A model generated the notes under the pieces. That model ran no database searches. It was not told where the DNA came from and saw nothing but the letters and a program-made list of their open reading frames with translations. From Chryseobacterium sp. Leaf404 (GTDB taxonomy: Bacteria > Bacteroidota > Bacteroidia > Flavobacteriales > Weeksellaceae): 64,000 nt of DNA. Shown here one piece after another: positions 32,423 through 40,012 of the stretch (position 1 is the stretch's first letter; each line of letters opens with the position of its first letter). The stretch covers positions 62,001-126,000 of the forward strand of contig NZ_LMQM01000001.1 in NCBI RefSeq assembly GCF_001424145.1. The letters are read 5' to 3'. The position numbers and the translations under genes were made by a program.

Positions 32423-33319
32423 ATGAATACAATAAAATCAATTTCAGATTTTCACAGATTACTTTCACTTCCGGAGCCGAAACATCCGCTGGTGAGCGTA
32501 GTCGATCTGTCGAAAAGTATCTTTATTGAAGATGAGGTCTGGAAGGGCTTTACCAACCGTTTTTACTGCGTTGCTCTGAAACGTGAGGCGACCGGCAAAA
32601 TACGGTACGGCCAGCAACATTATGATTATGATAAGGGTGTTTTGAGTTTTACAGCCCCCAATCAGGTGCAATATCTTGATTTGCAGACAATGGATTGTGA
32701 AAGCAAAGGTTTTGTTTTGATTTTTCACGAAGATTTTCTGCTGAAACATTCTCTGGTAACTACGATTTCAAACTACGGATTTTTCTCATATGCAGTGAAC
32801 GAAGCGCTGCATCTTTCTGAAGATGAGGAAAATGACTTGCTCGAAATATACAGTAAAATAGATAAAGAATGCAGTCACATTGATAAATATACGCAGGAAA
32901 TTATCCTTTCGCATATCGAGACTTTGCTCCAGTATTCCAACCGTTTTTATGAGCGGCAGTTTATCACAAGAAAAAACAATAACCATCAGTTACTGGTGAA
33001 ATTTGAAAAGTTTCTGAATGAATATTTTGATAAAGAATCTTCTGAAAAAGGGCTTTTAACGGTTCATCAGATTGCCGAAGCGATGAATCTTTCCCCGAAC
33101 TATCTGAGCGATCTTCTGCGTTTTCATACCGGACAGAATACTCAGCAACACATTCACGAAAAGCTCATCAGTAAAGCGAAAGAGAAACTTTCAACCACAG
33201 AATTATCAGTAAGTGAAATTGCTTATGAACTGGGATTTGAGCATTCGCAGTCTTTTTCTACACTTTTTAAAAAGAAAACGCATTTGTCGCCATTGGAATT
33301 CAGGCAGTCATTTAACTAA
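32423..33319 (+). CDS. AraC-family transcriptional regulator
   Basis: A 298-residue regulator. The N-terminal 170 residues form a cupin-like sensing domain (GVLSFTAPNQVQYL). The C-terminal 100 residues hold two helix-turn-helix motifs: TVHQIAEAMNLSPNYLSDLL (about 210-229) and SVSEIAYELGFEHSQSFSTL (about 259-278), ending with SPLEFRQSF. The stop codon overlaps the convergent HxlR gene by 4 bp. It may control the aldo/keto reductase gene just upstream; not shown by sequence. Confidence 0.9.
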   Translation: MNTIKSISDFHRLLSLPEPKHPLVSVVDLSKSIFIEDEVWKGFTNRFYCVALKREATGKIRYGQQHYDYDKGVLSFTAPNQVQYLDLQTMDCESKGFVLIFHEDFLLKHSLVTTISNYGFFSYAVNEALHLSEDEENDLLEIYSKIDKECSHIDKYTQEIILSHIETLLQYSNRFYERQFITRKNNNHQLLVKFEKFLNEYFDKESSEKGLLTVHQIAEAMNLSPNYLSDLLRFHTGQNTQQHIHEKLISKAKEKLSTTELSVSEIAYELGFEHSQSFSTLFKKKTHLSPLEFRQSFN

Positions 33320-33702
33320 AACAAATCCTGCCTGATATTATTTTTATGTGTTCTCCCCCACTCGGAAAGTGCTGCTATAACCGGCTTCAGCGTTTTGCTG
33401 TAATCTGTAGAAATATATTCTACCACCACAGGCATTTGCTCGCTGTGAACGATTCTTTTCACGAAACCGTTTAATTCCAAATCTTTCAACTCATTTGAAA
33501 GCACTCTTGCCGAAATTCCGGCCACCATTCTCTGCAGTTCATTAAAGCGGATACTTCCGTGTTCCTGGAGTGCGATGATGATTTTCAGTTTCCACTTTCC
33601 CCCGATGACGTAAATGGCATCTTCCACCGACGATAAACTTTCGGTGCATCTTACTTTTGTCATTGGCTCTTCCAATTCGAGATTATTTCCCATAATTTCC
33701 AC
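33316..33702 (-). CDS. HxlR-family transcriptional regulator
   Basis: A 128-residue winged-helix regulator of the HxlR/MarR-like group: CTESLSSVEDAIYVIGGKWK (about 19-38), FNELQRMVAGISARVLSNEL (recognition helix), VVVEYISTDYSKTL (wing). Cys19 lies just before the core and could sense redox or electrophile stress, as in YodB, but this is inference. It is divergent from the azoR-like gene, with a palindrome between. The start may be the Met at 33693. Confidence 0.9.
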   Translation of the reverse strand: MEIMGNNLELEEPMTKVRCTESLSSVEDAIYVIGGKWKLKIIIALQEHGSIRFNELQRMVAGISARVLSNELKDLELNGFVKRIVHSEQMPVVVEYISTDYSKTLKPVIAALSEWGRTHKNNIRQDLF

Positions 33703-33715
33703 CTAATACTTACCC

Positions 33716-33735
33716 AAAGGTTACTACTAACCTTT
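33716..33735. promoter_or_regulatory. Palindromic operator between hxlR-type and azoR genes
   Basis: AAAGGTTA-CTAC-TAACCTTT is perfect with 8-bp arms. It lies 14 bp before the regulator start and 120 bp before azoR. HxlR-family proteins bind such sites in divergent promoters. A TAATTTTG -7 box for azoR lies at 33770. Confidence 0.65.
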
Positions 33736-33854
33736 TGTTCACTACTTACTTTTAATAAGCAAATATACATAATTTTGCTACAGAAATTTTTAATCATTAA
33801 AAATGAATGTGCCGACGAGGCTATTCATCAACCCTTAAAAAAAGTTATTCATAT

Positions 33855-34457
33855 ATGAAAAATGTACTTCACATCATCACCAGCCCGAGAAAAGAAATGT
33901 CTGCAAGCAGAAAATTAGGAAATGCAGTTATTGAAAAAATTCAGGAAAAATATTCGGGAGCTGTTATAAAAGAACGTGACCTGACAGAAAATCCGGCTCC
34001 ACTTTTAGAGGAAAAACACATTAACGCTTTTTTCACACCGGCAGAAAATCATTCTCCTGAACAGGCAGAAATTAACCAATATTCAATTGGACTGATTTCA
34101 GAATTGCAGGAAGCTGATATTATTGTACTGGATTCCCCGATGTATAATTTTTCGGTTCCTGCGAGCCTCAGAGCTTATTTTGATTTTACGTCGAGAGCGG
34201 GATATACTTTCAAATACGATGAAAACGGCCCAAAAGGTTTGTTGAATGATAAGAAACTGTATGTTGCCTTTACTTCAGGAAATATTTATTCCGCAGGTCC
34301 CAATGAAGCCCTTGATTCCAACGTTCCTTTTGTCAAAAATATTTTTGGCTTTTATGGCGTTAACAACATCAGCGTCTTTCGTGCAGAAGGTCTTGCAATA
34401 CCCGGAATGATGGAAAATGGCTTAAATAAAGGAATTGAAAGCATTGTTATTGATTAA
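33855..34457 (+). CDS. azoR: FMN-dependent NADH-azoreductase / quinone reductase, AzoR-like
   Basis: A 200-residue flavodoxin-fold enzyme that reduces quinones and azo compounds by two electrons with NADH and FMN. The start MKNVLHIITSP at 33855 is chosen because it directly opens the first strand; the earlier in-frame start at 33807 adds an unlikely leader. Motifs: SPRKEMSASRKLG (about 9-21, FMN phosphate), SPMYNFSVPASLRAYFDF (about 95-112) and FTSGNIY. In Bacillus, YodB (same family as the neighbour) controls azoR1, so this pairing fits. Confidence 0.88.
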   Translation: MKNVLHIITSPRKEMSASRKLGNAVIEKIQEKYSGAVIKERDLTENPAPLLEEKHINAFFTPAENHSPEQAEINQYSIGLISELQEADIIVLDSPMYNFSVPASLRAYFDFTSRAGYTFKYDENGPKGLLNDKKLYVAFTSGNIYSAGPNEALDSNVPFVKNIFGFYGVNNISVFRAEGLAIPGMMENGLNKGIESIVID

Positions 34458-34480
34458 TTTTAGATTAAAATAAAAAAATT

Positions 34481-34544
34481 CTCACGCAGATTGAGCTCAT
34501 TATGCCGATTAAATTATCTGCTGAATTGGCTTGATCTGCGTGAG
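34481..34544. repeat. CGCAGATT-type inverted repeat
   Basis: CTCACGCAGAT (34481-34491) and ATCTGCGTGAG (34534-34544) are perfect 11-bp arms; more pairing lies inside. Best-preserved copy of this repeat family in the window. Confidence 0.75.
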
Positions 34545-34560
34545 ATTTAAAGAAAATTAA

Positions 34561-34579
34561 GACTGCAAAATCTGCAGTC
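34561..34579 (-). terminator. Hairpin terminator of the dihydroorotase gene
   Basis: GACTGCA-AAATC-TGCAGTC, 9 bp past the stop codon of pyrC, with a T-rich tail on the minus strand. Confidence 0.75.
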
Positions 34580-34587
34580 TTTATAGT

Positions 34588-35925
34588 TTATTCTTCAACT
34601 GCAAAAAGCAAACGCTCCCCAAATTTTTCTTCATTGATTTTTCCGTTTTCGTAAACCAGATTTCCGTTGACGAAAGTGTGTGTGACTTTTGAATGAAATT
34701 CAGTTCCTTCCAGCGGACTCCATCCGCATTTGTAAAGGATATTTTCTTTAGAAACGGTCTGTTTATCTTTAAAATCTACTAAAACCAAATCTGCCTTGTA
34801 ACCTTTTCTGATGAAGCCTCTTTTTTCAATTCTAAACAAAACCGCAGGGTTGTGACACATTTTTTCTACCAGTTTATCCAGAGAAATCTTTTGGTTGATG
34901 CAATGCTCAAGCATCTGGCTTAGAGAATGCTGTACCAAAGGCGCTCCGGACGGGCATTTCGGATAAACATTCTGTTTTTCTTCCCACGTGTGTGGCGCGT
35001 GGTCTGTTGCAAGTACATCGATTCTGTCATCCAGCAACGCTTCCCAGAGACCGTCTCTGTCTTTCTCAGTTTTTACTGCGGGGTTCCATTTGATTAAACC
35101 GCCTTTTGTTTCGTAATCTTCATTGGTAAATGTCAGATGATGAACGCAGACTTCTGCCGTTATTTTTTTCTCCTTTAAAGGAATATCATTTCTGAAAAGT
35201 TCCATTTCTTTTGCCGTAGACAAATGGAACACGTGAAGCCTCGCACCGGTTTTTTTCGCCAGCTCCACCGCTTTTGAAGAAGATTTGTAGCAGGCTTCTT
35301 CGCTTCTGATTAGGTGATGAAATTTCACGGGAATATCTTCGCCGTATTCATCCATATATTTCTGCGTATTTTCTCTTACAGTCGCTTCGTCTTCGCAATG
35401 AACGGCAATCAGCATTTTGGTGTTGCTGAAGATCTTCTCTAAAGTTTCGGGATTATCCACCAGCATATTTCCGGTGGATGATCCTAAAAACAACTTGATT
35501 CCGGGAACATTTCTGGGATTTGTTTTTAAAACTTCCTCTAAATTATCGTTCGTTCCGCCCATCATAAAACCGTAGTTAGCAAAAGATTTTTGGGATGCGA
35601 TTTCGTATTTATCCGCTAATAACTCTTGGGTTACAGCATTGGGAACCGTGTTCGGCTGTTCTATAAAGCTTGTAGTTCCGCCTGCGATTGCAGAACGGGA
35701 TTCAGATTCGATGTCGCCTTTGTGCGTCAAGCCTGGCTCGCGGAAATGAACTTGGTCATCAATAATTCCGGGCAAAAGATATTTTCCTGATGCGTCTATA
35801 ATCTGATCAGCTTCATCAGAAATATCCGAACCGATTTTTGAAATTAAATCATCCTCAATAAGAATATCGCTTTGGAAAATCTTTCTTTCATTGACGATTT
35901 GGGCGTTTTTTATTAGAATTTTCAT
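34588..35925 (-). CDS. pyrC: Dihydroorotase
   Basis: A 445-residue amidohydrolase that converts carbamoyl-aspartate to dihydroorotate in pyrimidine synthesis. IDDQVHFREPGL (about 55-66) is the metal loop; the first His of the usual HxH is Gln58, while His60 stays. This D-D-Q-V-H form is familiar from Bacteroidetes enzymes and does not by itself mean loss of function. Further ligands are in AVHCEDEAT, VFHLSTAKEM and LATDHAPHTWEEK. The last part, HTFVNGNLVYENGK, is the family end. Not in an operon with other pyr genes. Confidence 0.92.
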   Translation of the reverse strand: MKILIKNAQIVNERKIFQSDILIEDDLISKIGSDISDEADQIIDASGKYLLPGIIDDQVHFREPGLTHKGDIESESRSAIAGGTTSFIEQPNTVPNAVTQELLADKYEIASQKSFANYGFMMGGTNDNLEEVLKTNPRNVPGIKLFLGSSTGNMLVDNPETLEKIFSNTKMLIAVHCEDEATVRENTQKYMDEYGEDIPVKFHHLIRSEEACYKSSSKAVELAKKTGARLHVFHLSTAKEMELFRNDIPLKEKKITAEVCVHHLTFTNEDYETKGGLIKWNPAVKTEKDRDGLWEALLDDRIDVLATDHAPHTWEEKQNVYPKCPSGAPLVQHSLSQMLEHCINQKISLDKLVEKMCHNPAVLFRIEKRGFIRKGYKADLVLVDFKDKQTVSKENILYKCGWSPLEGTEFHSKVTHTFVNGNLVYENGKINEEKFGERLLFAVEE

Positions 35926-35980
35926 TGGTAAAGATTAAAAAATAACCCGAACTCAGCCGGGCAAAAAATATTAAATATAG

Positions 35981-36214
35981 TTATTTGTCGAGGTAATGGC
36001 CTAAAGCACGTACAACGGTGACTAAAATTCTGTCTTCAAAAATTTCATAAACGAATCTGTCTTTTTTATTAATTTTCCTGCTCTTGAGCGTGGATAGGTC
36101 TGGATTTCTTCAAGAAAAGATTCTACTTTTTTCACTTCAGATCTGTTTCCTGATTTTTTATTTTTCAAATATCTCTTTTGGCATTGTCAGAACAATTAAT
36201 CTATACTTGCCCAT
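35981..36214 (-). pseudogene. Broken YoeB/Txe-type toxin
   Basis: From the ATG at 36214 the reading MGKYRLIV must shift frame to read SDNAKRDI, then passes a stop and further shifts before KKSGNRSEVKKVESFLEEIQ, YPRSRAG, and finally KINKKDRFVYEIFEDRI and a terminal VTVVRALGHYLDK. These pieces match YoeB/Txe-type mRNA interferases; the segment that normally lies before the INKKDR block (near SRR) is deleted. At least three lesions mean it is not functional. It overlaps the antitoxin end by 19 bp, as in intact pairs. Confidence 0.8.
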
Positions 36215-36410
36215 AGCTCATCAGTGGTTGTAGGTTTTAATTTTCCTGTCTCTACATCTTTTCTGGCTTTCTCAATTTCAGCTTTCAATTCTTCATAAAT
36301 GTAAGAATTGTCTTCTTCAGTTTTTTTTGCCTTTATGCCCAAAGCTTTCAAAATCCCTACAAATGTTTTGATTTCTTTTTCATCCGTAAATTTATCGTAA
36401 ATGTGGTCAT
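36196..36410 (-). pseudogene. Frameshifted antitoxin of the same pair
   Basis: The ATG at 36410 opens MTTFTIN but stops soon after. A second frame without start codon reads DEKEIKTFVGILKALGIKAK, then EEDNSYIYEELKAEIEKA, RKDVETGKLKPTTTDELW and ASID. One indel in the first 30 bases joins them into a 70-residue antitoxin of the kind found before YoeB-type toxins in Bacteroidetes (C-terminal acidic, Trp-containing tail). Confidence 0.75.
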
Positions 36411-36535
36411 AACTAAAATTTTATACAAATTTAAAAAAAATTAAGTTGAGTTGAAACGTATCAGCTTGTGGCCATAAAATTAAGATTTATGAATGAATTT
36501 TAATCTTCAAAATAAAATATCACATTCTAAATATT

Positions 36536-36543
36536 TACATTTG
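36536..36543 (+). promoter_or_regulatory. Candidate promoter -7 box (TACATTTG)
   Basis: TACATTTG lies 19 bp before the TTG start of the flippase gene, so the leader would be very short. No clear -33 box. Confidence 0.5.
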
Positions 36544-36562
36544 CACAATTAAAATGTAAATC

Positions 36563-38017
36563 TTGTATAAAAAATTATTCGGACAAACGGCGGTTTATGG
36601 GCTGAGTTCTGTTTTGGTAAGAATTTTTCCTTTTTTAGTTGCACCCGTTATTACCAATGCGTACGGTCCTTCTGCTGCATCGCCATTTGTAGACTGGTAT
36701 TCTATTGCTGGCGTGATTACAGTTCTCCTTACACATGGGATGGAAACCTCATTTTTCCGTTTTGCACAGGAGAAAGAGATTGATAAAAAAACTCTCGTTT
36801 CTACCTGTTCGATGAGTATTTTAGCAATAGGTTTTATTTATTTAGTTTTAGGATACACCTTCAGACAGGATTTAGCCAACGCTTTCGAAACACCCGATCA
36901 GGTCAGCTATCTGGTGATGTTTCTTTTCATTTTGACGTTTGATGCATTTTCAACCATTCCATCTGCGGTTTTAAGGCTTGAAGGAAAGCCAGTTCTGTAC
37001 ACAGCATCAAAGGTGATTGGTTCAGTAGTATATTTTTCACTAACTTATTTTTTTATTGTAATTCTTCCGGAATACCCTCAAGGAATTTTAGGTTTGAAAT
37101 ATGACCCCGAAATTGGTGTAGGTTATGTCTTTATCGCAAATCTTATTCAGAGTATCATCACTTTATTGATTGTAGGAAAGGAATTTGTGAATTTCAGTTT
37201 TAAAAAATTCAGTTTTCCACTCTGGAAAAGGATTATGAACTATTCCTGGCCTGTAATGGTTGCGGGGTTGGCGGGAATTATTAATCAGACTTTAGACCGT
37301 CAGTTTTTAAAATATCTCCTGCCGGAAAATCAGGCTAAACATCAAATTGGTGTGTATGGTTCGGTTTACAAAATTGCAACTTTCATTACAGTTTTCAGAC
37401 AGGCATATCAGTTAGGTATTGAGCCCTACTTTTTCTCAAGTTTTAAAGATAAAAACAATCATAAAACATATGCGGTCTTAATGGATGTTTTCGTCATCTG
37501 TAACTGTTTAATCTTTGCCGGCCTGATGGTTAATTTACAGTGGATCTCTGAAAAATATTTGGGCGACCCAATGTATTTCGAAGGAATCGAGATTATACCT
37601 TACGTTATGCTCGGAGCTTTATTCTTAGGAATTTATCTGAATCTTTCAATTTGGTACAAGTTATCAGACCAGACAAGAGTTGGGCTTTATATTTCATTGA
37701 TAGGAGCTGCAATTACGATTCTCATCAACTTTTTATTTATACCAAAGTACGGATATTGGGCAAGCGCCATCGCTGCACTCACTACGTATGGAAGTATGAT
37801 GGTAATTTCTTACATTTGGGGCAGAATTCAGTATCCTATTCATTATAACATTAAAAAAATCGGAGTTTATATTGTTTTTTCGGTTGTCATTTCGATGATT
37901 TCGTTTTATTTTTTCAGAACCAATTATTTTATCGGGAACGGACTTTTTCTCTTCTTCATCGGATTCCTGATATACAACGAACGTACGATGATCAATAAAA
38001 TTCTCAGAAAATCATAA
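36563..38017 (+). CDS. Oligosaccharide flippase, Wzx/MATE type
   Basis: A 484-residue inner-membrane protein with about 12 to 14 transmembrane helices, of the polysaccharide-biosynthesis flippase class, which turns lipid-linked sugars across the membrane. It starts at TTG (36563); an ATG 9 bp before is followed directly by a stop, and the next in-frame ATG is far inside the first helices. The N-terminus MYKKLFGQTAVYGLSSVLVRI is the usual opening in this family. Next to a nucleotidyltransferase gene, together pointing to surface polysaccharide synthesis. Confidence 0.85.
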   Translation: MYKKLFGQTAVYGLSSVLVRIFPFLVAPVITNAYGPSAASPFVDWYSIAGVITVLLTHGMETSFFRFAQEKEIDKKTLVSTCSMSILAIGFIYLVLGYTFRQDLANAFETPDQVSYLVMFLFILTFDAFSTIPSAVLRLEGKPVLYTASKVIGSVVYFSLTYFFIVILPEYPQGILGLKYDPEIGVGYVFIANLIQSIITLLIVGKEFVNFSFKKFSFPLWKRIMNYSWPVMVAGLAGIINQTLDRQFLKYLLPENQAKHQIGVYGSVYKIATFITVFRQAYQLGIEPYFFSSFKDKNNHKTYAVLMDVFVICNCLIFAGLMVNLQWISEKYLGDPMYFEGIEIIPYVMLGALFLGIYLNLSIWYKLSDQTRVGLYISLIGAAITILINFLFIPKYGYWASAIAALTTYGSMMVISYIWGRIQYPIHYNIKKIGVYIVFSVVISMISFYFFRTNYFIGNGLFLFFIGFLIYNERTMINKILRKS

Positions 38018-38049
38018 TTTAAACATTAAACTTTATAAAAGATCAACAC

Positions 38050-39066
38050 ATGAAAATAATAGTACCAATGGCTGGCCGTGGTTCAAGACTTCGCCCTCAT
38101 ACTTTAACTGTACCGAAACCACTGATTCCTATCGCAGGAAAACCAATTGTACAGAGATTGGTGGAAGATATTGCAAAAGTTGCGGGAGAAAAAATTGAAG
38201 AAGTGGCCTTCATCATCGGAGATTTCGGTCCTGAAATTGAAAAATCTCTTTTGGATATTGCAGCTAAATTAGGTGCCAAAGGAAGCATCTATCATCAGCT
38301 GGAACCCCTGGGAACCGCGCACTCTTTGAAATGTGCCGAGGCCTCAATGGAAGGAAATGTAGTGATTGCTTACGCAGACACCCTGTTCCGTGCAGATTTT
38401 ATTTTAGATAAAAATGCCGATGGAGTTATTTGGGTAAAAAGTGTGGAAGATCCTTCTGCTTTTGGTGTTGTGAAATTAGACAACTACGGATTCATCACTG
38501 ATTTCGTGGAAAAACCACAGGAATTTGTTTCAGATCTTGCCATTATCGGAATTTACTATTTTAATTCTGCCGAAAAACTAATGTCTGAAATCAATTATAT
38601 CATGGATAACGACATTAAAAACGGTGGAGAATATCAGCTGACAACCGCTCTGGAAAACCTGAGAGCTAAAGGTGGAAAATTCAGTTTGGGAAAAGTAAAC
38701 GACTGGATGGACTGCGGAAACAAAAATGCTACGGTAGAAACCAATTCAAAGATTCTGGAATACGAAAGAGAAGCGATGTCAAACTTTCCAACCTCTGCAA
38801 AAATTGAAAATTCTTTAATTATTCAGCCTTGTTTTATCGGTGAAAATGTGAAGATTTCAAATTCGAAAGTAGGACCTGGCGTCTCTTTGGGAAATAATAC
38901 AGAAATTGTGAACTCAAACATAGAAAACTCCCTGATTCAGGAAAACACGAAGATCAACCACGGCAACCTTTCAAACTCAATGATTGGAAACTCTGCACAG
39001 TATTTCGGTGTTGCGAGAGAAATTTCTCTGGGAGATTTTTCTGTTTTAGACTTTTTATCCAAATAA
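38050..39066 (+). CDS. Sugar-phosphate nucleotidyltransferase
   Basis: A 338-residue enzyme that activates a sugar phosphate with NTP. MAGRGSRLRPHTLTVPKPLI (about 7-26) is the nucleotide-binding signature, followed by GTAHSLKCAE and VIAYADTLFRADF (metal-binding Asp). The last 90 residues form a left-handed beta-helix of hexapeptide repeats (IGENVKISNSKVGPGVSLGN), as in the thymidylyl/uridylyltransferases with C-terminal acyltransferase-like domain. The exact sugar is unknown. It follows the flippase after 32 bp. Confidence 0.88.
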   Translation: MKIIVPMAGRGSRLRPHTLTVPKPLIPIAGKPIVQRLVEDIAKVAGEKIEEVAFIIGDFGPEIEKSLLDIAAKLGAKGSIYHQLEPLGTAHSLKCAEASMEGNVVIAYADTLFRADFILDKNADGVIWVKSVEDPSAFGVVKLDNYGFITDFVEKPQEFVSDLAIIGIYYFNSAEKLMSEINYIMDNDIKNGGEYQLTTALENLRAKGGKFSLGKVNDWMDCGNKNATVETNSKILEYEREAMSNFPTSAKIENSLIIQPCFIGENVKISNSKVGPGVSLGNNTEIVNSNIENSLIQENTKINHGNLSNSMIGNSAQYFGVAREISLGDFSVLDFLSK

Positions 39067-39105
39067 GTCATTTTAAATTCTTATTTTTAGTGAATATTAT
39101 TCCAG

Positions 39106-39132
39106 ACCACACAAAAGATTTTGTGTGGTTTG
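39106..39132 (+). terminator. Hairpin terminator
   Basis: CCACACAAAA-GA-TTTTGTGTGG (39107-39128) followed by TTTGG; it separates the polysaccharide genes from the DUF4292 gene. Confidence 0.65.
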
Positions 39133-39166
39133 GCGTTAATATTGCAAAGTTTTAGCAAATTCCGAT

Positions 39167-40012
39167 ATGAAAAAATGGATTCCCTTACTTATTCTTACCC
39201 TCTTCATTTTCAGCTGTAAATCGAAAAAAGCAGTTACTGATACTGCGCAGAATTCAGACAGTCTTGTTGTAAGAAATTCAGATCCAGATCAACCGATAGA
39301 TGCCACAGAAAATGTGGCCGACCGTCTTAATTTTTATGAAAAAATTTACCTTCATGAAAAATTTGACTATCTGAAAATCACAAGTAAAATTACGGCAGAT
39401 AATATCCGGGTAAGTCCGCTGGATGCTATAATTTATATAGAGACTGACAAAAAAATCTGGTCAAAAATTGATTTTCTTTTTTTCAATGCAGCGAGAGCCA
39501 TAATTACACCTGAAGGAATTAAGGCTGTTGACAAATACAATAAAAACTACATCGATTCGGATTTTGAATACTTAAACAATCTCTTAAACGTCAATTTTTT
39601 CGATTACAAAAATCTTGAAAAATTACTGATAGGGAGAACATTTTTCACACTATCCAACAGAAATGCAAGAATCACCAAAAATATGCAGGGTTACCAGATG
39701 GAATCTATCACAAACCTGAAATTTACCACCGAAAATGGTGAGCGTGAATACAAACTAAACCTTCAGTATTCTGAAGATTACAACCTTGAAGACTTAAAGC
39801 TGAAAGATGTGAAATCCGATGATGCAGTAGAAATCGTATATTCAAACTGGGAGACTCAGCCGAACAACGTAAAACTCCCAAAGAATGTTAAAATAATTAT
39901 AAAAGGAAGCAAAAACAGCCAGATTTTATTAGAAAACACGAATTTTGTCTTTTCACGGATGGAAACCCCATATTCGGTACCGTCCAGTTATAAGAAAATT
40001 GAAATCAAATGA
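39167..40012 (+). CDS. DUF4292 lipoprotein
   Basis: A 281-residue lipoprotein: lipobox IFSC (Cys17). The mature domain (FDYLKITSKITADNI, IYIETDKKIWSKIDFLFFNA, ARAIITPEGIKAVDKYNK) follows the LolA-like beta-barrel pattern of DUF4292. Related folds bind lipids or lipoprotein tails, so a role in envelope transport is likely but not shown. Its stop overlaps the next start by 4 bp (ATGA), indicating coupling with the EnvC-like gene. Confidence 0.82.
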   Translation: MKKWIPLLILTLFIFSCKSKKAVTDTAQNSDSLVVRNSDPDQPIDATENVADRLNFYEKIYLHEKFDYLKITSKITADNIRVSPLDAIIYIETDKKIWSKIDFLFFNAARAIITPEGIKAVDKYNKNYIDSDFEYLNNLLNVNFFDYKNLEKLLIGRTFFTLSNRNARITKNMQGYQMESITNLKFTTENGEREYKLNLQYSEDYNLEDLKLKDVKSDDAVEIVYSNWETQPNNVKLPKNVKIIIKGSKNSQILLENTNFVFSRMETPYSVPSSYKKIEIK

